A DNA stretch of 64,000 bases from Prosthecobacter dejongeii (GCF_014203045.1 NZ_JACHIF010000005.1:372001-436000), one strand, 5' to 3'; positions 57,561 to 64,000 are shown, counted from the first letter of the stretch. The notes: a model not told the origin generated them from the letters alone. Program-made: numbers and translations.

Positions 57561-58451
57561 ATGCCCGAAAGAATCCCCGTCATTCTGAATCCGGCCGCCC
57601 GCAGCACCCAGGCGGCTGCGCGTGAAAAAGCCATCCGCGCACTGACTCCCGCGCCCGAGCTCATCCTCACGGAAGGCCCCGGCCAGGCCACGGAGCTGGC
57701 GGAGAAACTGGCCCGTGAAGGCCACCCGCTCATCGTCGCCGCTGGCGGAGATGGCACCATGAATGAGGTGCTGCAGGGCCTGTGCCGCGTGAATGCCGCC
57801 CGTCCTGCGGGGGAAAAACACACGGCGCTGGGCGTGCTGCCGGTGGGGACGATGAATGTTTTTTCGCTGGAGCTGGGCCTGCCCAGTGCGGATCTGCCGG
57901 CGTGCTGGGCGCAGATTTCCCAGGGCCGTTTCCGGGAGCTGGACCTGTGGATGGCGAATGACCAGTACTTTGTGCAACTGGCGGGCGTGGGGTTCGATGC
58001 CGAGATCATCCAGGAGACCTCCTGGGAGAGCAAAAAACGCTTTGGCCCGCTGAGTTACGTCATGTCTGCCATGCAGGTGCTGACGCGGCAGCCGCCCGTG
58101 CTTTCCGTCCACATCGAGGGGCGGCCCTCGCTGCATGGCTCGGTGGTGCTGGTGGGCGCGGGCAGGCATTACGGCGGCCCGGTGCCGGTGTTTCGCCAGG
58201 CGTCGAATCAGGACGGGCTGCTGGATGTGCTGGTGTTTCGCGGCCTGGGCGGCTGGGAATTTGCGCAGATGCTGCGGGCGATTTTGGTGGATGGGTATGA
58301 GCCTGCGGAGGACATTGATTACCTGCAACTGCGCGAGTTCACCGTGACCTCCACCCCCGCCGCGCCGCTGGAGGTGGATGGCGAGCTGGCCAGCATCGGC
58401 ACCCCCGTGGTGTTTCAGGCCGCACCGTTCAAGGTGCAGGTGGCGGTGTGA
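57561..58451 (+). CDS. Diacylglycerol/lipid kinase family protein
   Basis: The protein has 296 residues of the YegS/BmrU/DgkB type. The N-terminal catalytic domain has VILNPAARS and the nucleotide-binding GGDGTMNEVLQG (about 60-72), with the GTMNVFSLELGLP segment. The C-terminal beta domain has VGFDAEIIQ and DGLLDVLVF, with EVDGE near the end. It should phosphorylate a lipid such as diacylglycerol, but related enzymes use sphingoid or undecaprenyl-type substrates. It lies 75 bases behind nuoE on the same strand and is followed by a repeat cluster. Confidence 0.88.
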   Translation: MPERIPVILNPAARSTQAAAREKAIRALTPAPELILTEGPGQATELAEKLAREGHPLIVAAGGDGTMNEVLQGLCRVNAARPAGEKHTALGVLPVGTMNVFSLELGLPSADLPACWAQISQGRFRELDLWMANDQYFVQLAGVGFDAEIIQETSWESKKRFGPLSYVMSAMQVLTRQPPVLSVHIEGRPSLHGSVVLVGAGRHYGGPVPVFRQASNQDGLLDVLVFRGLGGWEFAQMLRAILVDGYEPAEDIDYLQLREFTVTSTPAAPLEVDGELASIGTPVVFQAAPFKVQVAV

Positions 58452-58682
58452 GGCGGGCAGGCCCGACAACCCCAGAAAAGGTGGGTGTGGGGTGAATGTG
58501 GCGTGATGGCCGGGGTACCGTTTTTTTGATAGGATTCACAGGATTTTCAGGATTCACAGGAAAGGCCGTTAGGGGGGGGCAGGTTTGGGGCCGGGTAGGG
58601 TCGTCCCGCCCCGCATCCGGGACGGTCTAGGAAAAGGCCTAACGGGAAGTGTGGATGAATGGAGCGAACGAGAGCGGGGGAG

Positions 58683-58875
58683 GTGCCCGTGCGGGACCGT
58701 TCCCGATAGGCCCATCCGCCTTTGAAGAAAGGACACACCGCAAGAGATAGGAACACCGCAGAGAAGAGTTTTTCAGAAGGGTTTTCTCTGCGGTGTTCTT
58801 ACCTCTGCGGTGTTTCAGGCCTGGGGGCGCGCTGGGGAGTGGAATGGGTAGATGGTGGGGGCGAACGGGGGCGGG
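58683..58875. repeat. Long direct repeat with 13-bp stem (copy 2)
   Basis: It matches 35772-35945 closely but has an extra AAGAGATAGGAAC stretch, and its stem is longer: ACACCGCAGAGAA pairs with TTCTCTGCGGTGT (58753-58795). Both copies are followed by the same GC-rich sequence up to an hpD. Confidence 0.75.
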
Positions 58876-59599
58876 GGAGGATTTCGTGCGCGTTGGGGGA
58901 GTTAGGCGAATAGGCTATTCGCGCTCCGGTCGGGGGTGTGAGGGGGCGTGAGGAGGTGAGGGGTGGGCGTGTGGGTCCGAGTGCGCTTCTCGCGCCCCTC
59001 CAGGGCGCGGGGGTGATGGCGCGTTTTTGGTTAGGCGGGGGTCCGGGGGTTCTCGGTGCTGCGCACCTTCACCCCCGGCTATTGTTCTTTCGCCCCTCCA
59101 GGGCGGGGGGAGTGTGCAAGGGGGCGGACGATGCGTGCTAGGGCGGACGCATCACTCGGAGAGTGATGGATACTGTACTGCGGACGGGGGCTGATTGAGG
59201 GCGAATGAAGGTGGTTTGGTCTTTTGTTCACGGAGGCGAAAAGACGTCCCCCCTCGCCCCGCTTGCGGGGAGCAGGGCCAGGGGTGAGGGGCGGTGGGAT
59301 GGTCTCGGGGGTCGAGGTCGGAGGTGTCGTTTGAGGGAAAAGGGTGCCTTTTGCGGACGAGGTTTTTCGTGCTGCGACCACCCCTCACCTGGGCCTCATC
59401 CCCGCAAGCGGGGAGAGGGAGAGTCTTTTGGAAGCTCGGGATGGAGGTGGCGGACGGGGTTTCTCGCGCCCCTCCAGGGCGCTCATTTTGCGACGCCTTT
59501 GGTTATGTCGTCACCGGGGGTTCCGCTCGTGCCTCGCTGCACCCCCGGCTATTGTTCTTTCGCCCCTCCGGGGCGGGGGGAGGAGGCGGACGGGTGCGC

Positions 59600-59770
59600 T
59601 TTGGGGCGGACGCATCACTCGGAGAGTGATGAATACTGTACTGGCGGACGGGTGCGCTTTGGGGCGGACGCATCACTCGGAGAGTGATGAATACTGTACT
59701 GGCGGACGGTGCGTGCTGGGGCGGACGCATCACTCGGAGAGTGATGGATACTGTACTGGCGGACGGGGCC
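59600..59770 (+). repeat. Tandem array of three hpC hairpins
   Basis: hpC copies start at 59613, 59671 and 59728 (period 58 and 57). The first two units share the spacer GGTGCGCTTTGGGG and the third has GGTGCGTGCTGGGG, the two spacer types seen throughout the window. Confidence 0.8.
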
Positions 59771-59792
59771 ATTTCCCCGCCCCGCTTCCCCT

Positions 59793-61082
59793 TCACCCTG
59801 GCAGGCGGGCGGGGTCGGCTTTGCCCCAGGTGCTGGGGGAGAGCATGGTGGTCAGCCAGTGGCGCATGGCTTTGAAGCCGCGCATGAGGGTGCTATCCAT
59901 CACCTCCTGGCAGCCGAACCGCTGGGCGATGGCCTCCTCCAGGCGGCGGTAGCGGGGCAGGAGGATGAGGGCATGGCGCGGGCGGGTGGTGGCATCGCCA
60001 CGCTGCGCCACGGTGGGGTGCAGCAGGCCGCGGCAAAGGATCATCTCCTGACTGCTGACGGGCACTTTTTTCTCCGGCAGGAGTAACCACGGGCGATAGA
60101 CGAAGTGGGCGGTGGGTGCGCCTTCCTCCAGCCGCAGCCAGCCCAGGGTGCGCACGGGCACGCCCCCGGTGCGGCGCGCGAGGAAGCCCCTCACCCCGCG
60201 ATCCAGATCCGCCTTTTGGGCGCGTTTATTCAGCAGGAAATCCCGGCCCATGAGTGTGCCAAACAGGGTGAGGCGGAAGGACCACCCGGCCAGCAGCAGG
60301 CCGATGAGGATGAGGGTGAAGCACACCAGCAGCGCCGGGATGGGCGTGACGGGGATGAGCGCGGCGCTGCCCGTGACCAGCGTGAGCAGGCCCAGCTTCG
60401 TCAGCTTCAGCCCGGCATCCACAATGCCAAAGGGCGAAAGCGCGATGAGTACATTCAGCGCGTGGGAGCTGAGCCACACGGCGGCAAAGGCGAAGATGGA
60501 AAGCGGCACGGTGAGCCAGGGCGTGTGCAGCACGGCCTCCAGCCCCGCCGTCATGGGCAGCATGGCCAGGCCTGGGGCGGGCAGCCCCTCCAGCGCCTGG
60601 GTGGGGATGCGCTGCACCTGCGCCATGGCCAGGGCCACCAGGGGGACAAAGGCGGTGCTGGCCACCAGGGCGCTGGCTTTGTCCTCAAACAGCTCGGCAA
60701 AGTCCAGGGGCTTTTTCACCAGGGCGGGGGCGGCTGCGCCCAGGAAGTCCTTTAAAAAACACAGGCCGATGAGCGCCAGGCCCGTGCCCCAGGCATACGG
60801 GTGGCAGTACCAGGGCAGGCGATGGCGCAGCGCGGGCTGCGTTTCATAATATTTCCAGGCGCCGATGGCGCTCATGCCTAACAAAGGACTGATGGCCACG
60901 CCGGTGATCTCTGACACGCCTTCCGCCAGGGCCACACCGGGCACGATCATGTCCGCCTGCAGCTTTTTTGCCAGCGCCTCCTTCGCGGGTGAGGGCGCGG
61001 TTTCCTGAGCCATGGCCGGGGCCAGGGTGAGCAGGCCGAGGGTGAAGGTGAGGCAGACCGATTTCAAAAAGCGTGCATTCAT
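59793..61082 (-). CDS. Exported multi-pass membrane protein of unknown function
   Basis: The protein has 429 residues from the ATG at 61082; upstream in-frame starts would add a basic, unrelated leader. A signal peptide (LKSVCLTFTLGLLTLAPAMA) is followed by at least six hydrophobic segments (for example GTGLALIGLCFLKDFLG, ALVASTAFVPLVALAMA, LSIFAFAAVWLSS, ALLVCFTLILIGLLLAGW), then a soluble C-terminal region of about 140 residues ending in a basic tail. No family is recognised. It is divergent from the RNA helicase gene with about 150 bases between the start codons. Its 3' end abuts cluster 7. Confidence 0.72.
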   Translation of the reverse strand: MNARFLKSVCLTFTLGLLTLAPAMAQETAPSPAKEALAKKLQADMIVPGVALAEGVSEITGVAISPLLGMSAIGAWKYYETQPALRHRLPWYCHPYAWGTGLALIGLCFLKDFLGAAAPALVKKPLDFAELFEDKASALVASTAFVPLVALAMAQVQRIPTQALEGLPAPGLAMLPMTAGLEAVLHTPWLTVPLSIFAFAAVWLSSHALNVLIALSPFGIVDAGLKLTKLGLLTLVTGSAALIPVTPIPALLVCFTLILIGLLLAGWSFRLTLFGTLMGRDFLLNKRAQKADLDRGVRGFLARRTGGVPVRTLGWLRLEEGAPTAHFVYRPWLLLPEKKVPVSSQEMILCRGLLHPTVAQRGDATTRPRHALILLPRYRRLEEAIAQRFGCQEVMDSTLMRGFKAMRHWLTTMLSPSTWGKADPARLPG

Positions 61083-61231
61083 AGAGGCGGCATCAGGGGT
61101 GGTGGGGGGACTGCGCAGACGGGTTACAGGATGCCGGAAGTGGGGCGTTTGCCAGTTACAATTTTCAGCGCATCTCCTACCCCTTCTTAAAACGTTGCTC
61201 GCACATCGTCCGATCCCGTGCATACTCACCG

Positions 61232-62755
61232 ATGCCTTTTAAAGCTCTTGGCCTTGACGCCAAAATTCTCCAAGCCATCGCCGAAGCGGGTTATACTGAA
61301 CCGACCCCCATCCAGGCCGCTGCCATCCCGCCCATCATCGCGGGGAATGATCTCATCGGCATCGCCCAGACCGGCACGGGAAAAACCGCCGCCTTCACGC
61401 TGCCCGTGCTGACCTGCCTGGCGAATGCCCAAGGCGAAGGCCCGAGCAAGCGCGGCACGAAAGTGCTGATCCTGGCACCCACGCGTGAGCTGGTGGTGCA
61501 GATCGAAGAAAACGTCCTGGCTTATGCCAAGCACCTGCCGCTCACCATCGCGAAGGTCTTCGGCGGCGTGGGCGAGCGCCCGCAGATCAACTCCCTGCGC
61601 AATGGCTGCGACATCGTCATCGCCACGCCTGGCCGTCTCATTGACCTCATGGGTCAGGGCCACGGCGACTTCAGCGGGCTGAAGCACCTGGTGCTGGATG
61701 AGGCCGACCGCATGCTGGACATGGGCTTCCTGCCCAGCATCAAACGCATCGTCCAAAAGATGCCGCGCAAGCGCCAGACGCTGATGTTTTCCGCCACGCT
61801 TTCGAAGGAGATCGAGGCCCTGACGCATGAGTTCCAGAGCCACCCGAAGATCGTCCAAATCGGCCGCCGTTCGAACCCGGCGGAGACGGTGACGCAGCTC
61901 GTCTATGAAGTGCCCGTGCACCTGAAGCCCTCCCTCCTCAGCCACCTGCTGAAGGATGACCAGATGAACATGGTCCTCGTCTTCACCCGCACGAAACACG
62001 GGGCCGACCGCGTGGCGCGGAAGCTGGAGCAGACCGGCGTGCGCTGTGCCACGCTGCATGCGAATCGCTCCCAGAACCAGCGCCTGAAGGCCCTGGCCGA
62101 TTTCAAATCTGGCGAGGTGCGCGTGCTGGTGGCCACGGACATCGCCGCGCGCGGCATTGATGTGGATGGCATCTCGCACGTGGTGAATTTTGACTTTCCC
62201 ATGCATGCGGAAGATTACGTGCACCGCATCGGCCGCACCGGTCGTGCGCAGGCCATTGGCGACGCCATCAGCTTCATCAGCCCGGAGGATCAGTCCTCGC
62301 TGAAAGCCCTGGAGCGTTTCATCAATCGCGGCCTCATTCGCAAAAAAGCCGAAGGGTTTGACTACAACGCCTCCGCACCTCCCCGCAGCGAAGAGCCGCC
62401 ACGTTATCGCGATCCACGGGCCCAAGGGCGCGGTGGACGGCCCCAGGGTGGACGAGGGCAGGGTCAAGGAGGTCAAGGGGGTCAAGGGGGTCAAGGTGGA
62501 CGGCCGCAGGGTCAAGGTGGCCAGGGTGGACGTGCGCAAGGCCAGGGAGGCCAAGGTGGACGCCCGCAGGGTGAACGGCCTGCTCGTGGCGGTCAGGGGG
62601 GCGGTGCTCGCGATGCCCGTGGCCCCGGCGGCCAGGGCGGCGGCCAGCCACGCCCCGCGCGTGGGCAGTCCAGCAGCAGCGGCCTGGCCCCCAGCCAGGG
62701 CGAGCCAGAAACCGGCAGCAAACGCAGCCTGTGGAAGCGCCTCTCCGGGCGGTGA
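61232..62755 (+). CDS. DEAD-box RNA helicase, RhlE-like, with Gly-rich tail
   Basis: The protein has 507 residues. All core motifs are present: Q motif (FKALGLDAKILQAIAEAGYT then EPTPIQ), AQTGTGKT (motif I), PTRELVVQI, TPGRLIDL, DEAD (motif II, VLDEADRMLDMGF), SAT (FSATLS), then VLVFTRTKHGADRVA, ATDIAARGIDV and HRIGRTGRA. The family unwinds short RNA duplexes in ribosome assembly and RNA decay. After about residue 385 comes a low-complexity tail of Gly/Gln/Arg repeats (GGRPQGQGGQGG), encoded by short DNA repeats and likely to bind RNA loosely. A hairpin repeat starts at the first base after the stop codon. Confidence 0.93.
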   Translation: MPFKALGLDAKILQAIAEAGYTEPTPIQAAAIPPIIAGNDLIGIAQTGTGKTAAFTLPVLTCLANAQGEGPSKRGTKVLILAPTRELVVQIEENVLAYAKHLPLTIAKVFGGVGERPQINSLRNGCDIVIATPGRLIDLMGQGHGDFSGLKHLVLDEADRMLDMGFLPSIKRIVQKMPRKRQTLMFSATLSKEIEALTHEFQSHPKIVQIGRRSNPAETVTQLVYEVPVHLKPSLLSHLLKDDQMNMVLVFTRTKHGADRVARKLEQTGVRCATLHANRSQNQRLKALADFKSGEVRVLVATDIAARGIDVDGISHVVNFDFPMHAEDYVHRIGRTGRAQAIGDAISFISPEDQSSLKALERFINRGLIRKKAEGFDYNASAPPRSEEPPRYRDPRAQGRGGRPQGGRGQGQGGQGGQGGQGGRPQGQGGQGGRAQGQGGQGGRPQGERPARGGQGGGARDARGPGGQGGGQPRPARGQSSSSGLAPSQGEPETGSKRSLWKRLSGR

Positions 62756-63235
62756 TTTCTCGCGCCCCTCCGGGGCGCGGCGGGTGGTGATGCGTTGTTG
62801 GTTAGGCGGCAGTCCGGGGGTTCTCGGTGCTGCGCACCTTCACCCCCGGCTATGAGCTTTCGCCCCTCCGGGGCGGGGGTGGGTGCAAGGGGGCGGACGG
62901 GGGTGTGATCCCGCAATCGCGGGACAGGCGCATGTGCGCTCCATGGCGAACGGTGCGTTTTGGGGCGGACGCATCACTCGGAGAGTGATGAATACTGTAC
63001 TGGCGGACGGTGCGTGCTGGGGCGGACGCATCACTCGGAGAGTGATGAATACTGTACTGGCGGACGTTGCTGTTCCCCCGACCGCTGCGCATGGGGACCG
63101 TGCGCCCTACCTCCCGCCCCGGAGGGGCGAAAGAACAATAGCCGGGGGTGGAGCGAGGCTTGGCGAGCGGGAACCCCCGGATGGTTGGAATAACCAACGA
63201 TGCGGTCAGTGGTGCGCCCTGGAGGGGCGCGAGAA
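62756..63235 (+). mobile_element. Composite hairpin element 7, two-armed, abutting the helicase stop codon
   Basis: The left hpA1 is the fully paired form (GCGCCCCTCCGGGGCGC) and begins directly after the helicase stop codon, so it can double as the gene's transcript end. Two hpC copies follow (62972 and 63029, period 57), with a CCCGCAATCGCGGG hairpin before them, then a complete right arm. Confidence 0.8.
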
Positions 63236-63241
63236 ACGTCC

Positions 63242-63427
63242 GTTCGCCCCCTCGTTGTGACGCGACGTCTGAGGGCACATCACCATCGCACCCGCTGCGC
63301 AAGGGGGCATGCGATCTACTTGGCTACCCTTGCCGTTCGCTCCCTCGTTGTGACGCCATGTCTGAGGGTGCATCACCATCGCACCCGCTGTGCAGGGGGG
63401 CATGCGACCTACCTGGCCACCTTTGCC
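63242..63427. repeat. 93-bp tandem duplication
   Basis: The two copies differ at roughly a dozen positions and share CATCACCATCGCACCCGCTG and GGGGGCATGCGA. The unit is not related to the hairpin elements to its left. Confidence 0.75.
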
Positions 63428-63486
63428 GTTAGGCCGATCAAAAAAACACCTTTCCAAAACCGATCCACGCCTCACTCGAAGCCCAT

Positions 63487-63521
63487 AAAAAACGCTGCCC
63501 CGGAAAACATCCAGGGCAGCG
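63487..63521 (-). terminator. Rho-independent terminator of the small lipoprotein gene
   Basis: Read on the minus strand, CGCTGCCC and GGGCAGCG form the stem, followed by six T residues. It lies about 40 bases after the stop codon at 63560. Confidence 0.85.
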
Positions 63522-63559
63522 AAGATCCAGCTTTTAAAAACTGAAGAAAGCTAAAAAAA

Positions 63560-63754
63560 TCAATACACGCGCTCGGTCGTGGTCTGCGTCTGGATCACGC
63601 CTGGATACGGGGTGGAGCGCACGACTTCCTCCGTGACGGTGGTCTGCGTCTGCACACGGCGATCTTCATCGTCGTCATCGTAGTCGGTGGATTCACAGGA
63701 GGCCAGAGCGAGGAAGCACACGCTGCCGATGCAGGAATAAACGAGTTTTTTCAT
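63560..63754 (-). CDS. Small Thr-rich lipoprotein
   Basis: The protein has 64 residues from the ATG at 63754 (MKKLVYSCIGSVCFLALASC); a GTG 36 bases upstream would bury the signal peptide. The lipobox ALASC places Cys at about residue 20. The mature part is acidic (DYDDDDED) and then rich in Thr and Gln (QTQTTVTEEVV, IQTQTTTERVY). No family is recognised. It has its own terminator and follows another small exported-type gene on the same strand by about 50 bases. Confidence 0.7.
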   Translation of the reverse strand: MKKLVYSCIGSVCFLALASCESTDYDDDDEDRRVQTQTTVTEEVVRSTPYPGVIQTQTTTERVY

Positions 63755-63805
63755 GAGAGGGATGGGTTTGAAATGATAGGCGTATTGCACAGTTCGTTAG
63801 GCGGT

Positions 63806-64000
63806 TCAGTCGTCACCTTTGATGATGGTGCTGCGGGTGGTCGTGGTGGTTCTTTTTTCCACCGTCGGCTCAGGGGCAGGCACCACCGCAGCGGAGCGGC
63901 GGACGATGACCTTATTGGCCACCAGGCTGTCACCATTGCGGGTGTAGTACACGGTCACTGGCAGGCCGGACTTCACGGTCTCGATGGAGACAGGCTGGCC
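63806..64000 (-). CDS. C-terminal part of a Thr-rich protein (cut by window edge)
   Basis: Only the last 64 residues are visible, starting GQPVSIETVKSGLPVTVYYT and ending in TTTTTRSTIIKGDD. The mixture of short beta-type segments and a Thr-rich, charged end resembles the neighbouring lipoprotein, suggesting a related pair. The 5' part lies outside the window, so no function can be given. Confidence 0.6.
   Translation of the reverse strand, partial: GQPVSIETVKSGLPVTVYYTRNGDSLVANKVIVRRSAAVVPAPEPTVEKRTTTTTRSTIIKGDD

Larger units (their letters stand above)
58452..59792. repeat. Intergenic hairpin-repeat cluster 7
   Basis: In order: three AGGATT-type short repeats (58531-58560); the tail of a version-B flank (58600-58670); the long direct repeat shared with cluster 3 (58683-58875); hpD variant GCGAATAGGCTATTCGC (58906-58922); a left half-element (58986-59185) with one hpC at 59150; an inverted pair of CCCCGCTTGCGGGG-type hairpins with flanking GTGAGGGG/CCCCTCAC (59205-59440); and a second left half-element (59460-59790) with three hpC. 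Neither element has a right arm. No gene is seen. Confidence 0.83.
63236..63559. other. Gap with a 93-bp tandem duplication and a terminator
   Basis: It holds two tandem copies of a 93-base unit (63242-63334 and 63335-63427), both beginning GTTCGC.CCCTCGTTGTGACG, then about 60 bases of unique sequence and the terminator of the small lipoprotein gene. No gene is seen. Confidence 0.75.

Noticed and set aside
55620-58469. A 949-codon minus-strand frame opposite nuoD, nuoE and the lipid kinase
   Set aside because: All three plus-strand genes are firmly recognised, and the antisense frame has no motif.

Overview
The window looks like a chromosomal segment of a GC-rich Verrucomicrobiota bacterium. 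The strongest pointers are a set of Verru_Chthon cassette genes (a large PilX/GspK-like protein plus two pilin-like proteins, types A, C and D), two huge secreted proteins built from autotransporter-associated beta-strand repeats, and a PEP-CTERM sorting tail on one of them. I assign the phylum with confidence, but not the genus. I saw no tRNA, rRNA, CRISPR array or phage genes.

Layout. 1-11163: 3' part of a giant mosaic surface protein. 11260-18440: Verru_Chthon cassette A-C-D behind a clear sigma70-type promoter. 18501-21566: guaB-guaA (GMP synthesis). 22771-25640 (minus): a squalene-hopene-cyclase-like enzyme coupled to a Tat-exported SMP-30 hydrolase; divergent from it is a secreted PHP-domain protein (25690). 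28957-34179 (minus): PEP-CTERM beta-strand repeat protein. 36379-39991 (minus): multi-PAS histidine kinase and RlmH. 40152: lipoprotein behind a -24/-12 promoter. 41916-51265: a sugar/nucleoside salvage locus (ThuA-like protein, LacI regulator, RbsB-like binding lipoprotein, RbsC-like permease, two exported nucleoside hydrolases, ribokinase) into which a DUF1016 nuclease and a small lipoprotein have been threaded; no transporter ATPase gene is present. 52154-54665: transglutaminase-like membrane protein (minus) and 6-phosphogluconate dehydrogenase. 55677-58451: nuoD, nuoE and a lipid/diacylglycerol kinase. 59793-62755: a membrane protein (minus) and a DEAD-box helicase. 63560-64000 (minus): two small Thr-rich exported proteins, the second cut by the window edge.

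The salvage locus makes biochemical sense as a chain: exported nucleoside hydrolases release ribose from nucleosides outside the cytoplasm, RbsB/RbsC import it, and RbsK phosphorylates it. A LacI-type operator palindrome lies directly before rbsB.

The most unusual content is between the genes. Eight intergenic clusters (about 10 kb in total) are made of a small vocabulary of hairpins, named here: hpA1 GCGCCCCTCCAGGGCGC; stemA, CCGGGGGT...ACCCCCGG around a variable insert; hpA2 CGCCCCTCCGGGGCG; hpB1 GCATCCTTCCAGGATGC; stemB, CCAGGGGT...ACCCCTGG; hpB2 GATGCCTCCGGCATC; hpC CATCACTCGGAGAGTGATG; hpD GCGAATAGGATATTCGC. Most of these hairpins, whatever their stem, close on the same three-base loop TCC (GGA on the other strand). 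They are assembled into composite elements of roughly 330-650 bp: hpA1-stemA-hpA2, then one to four hpC hairpins at a 56-59 bp period, then hpA2-stemA-hpA1 inverted. Fourteen complete or half elements are present between 21.8 and 63.2 kb, all pointing the same way whatever the strand of the flanking genes. No transposase is encoded in the window, so if they move they do so in trans.
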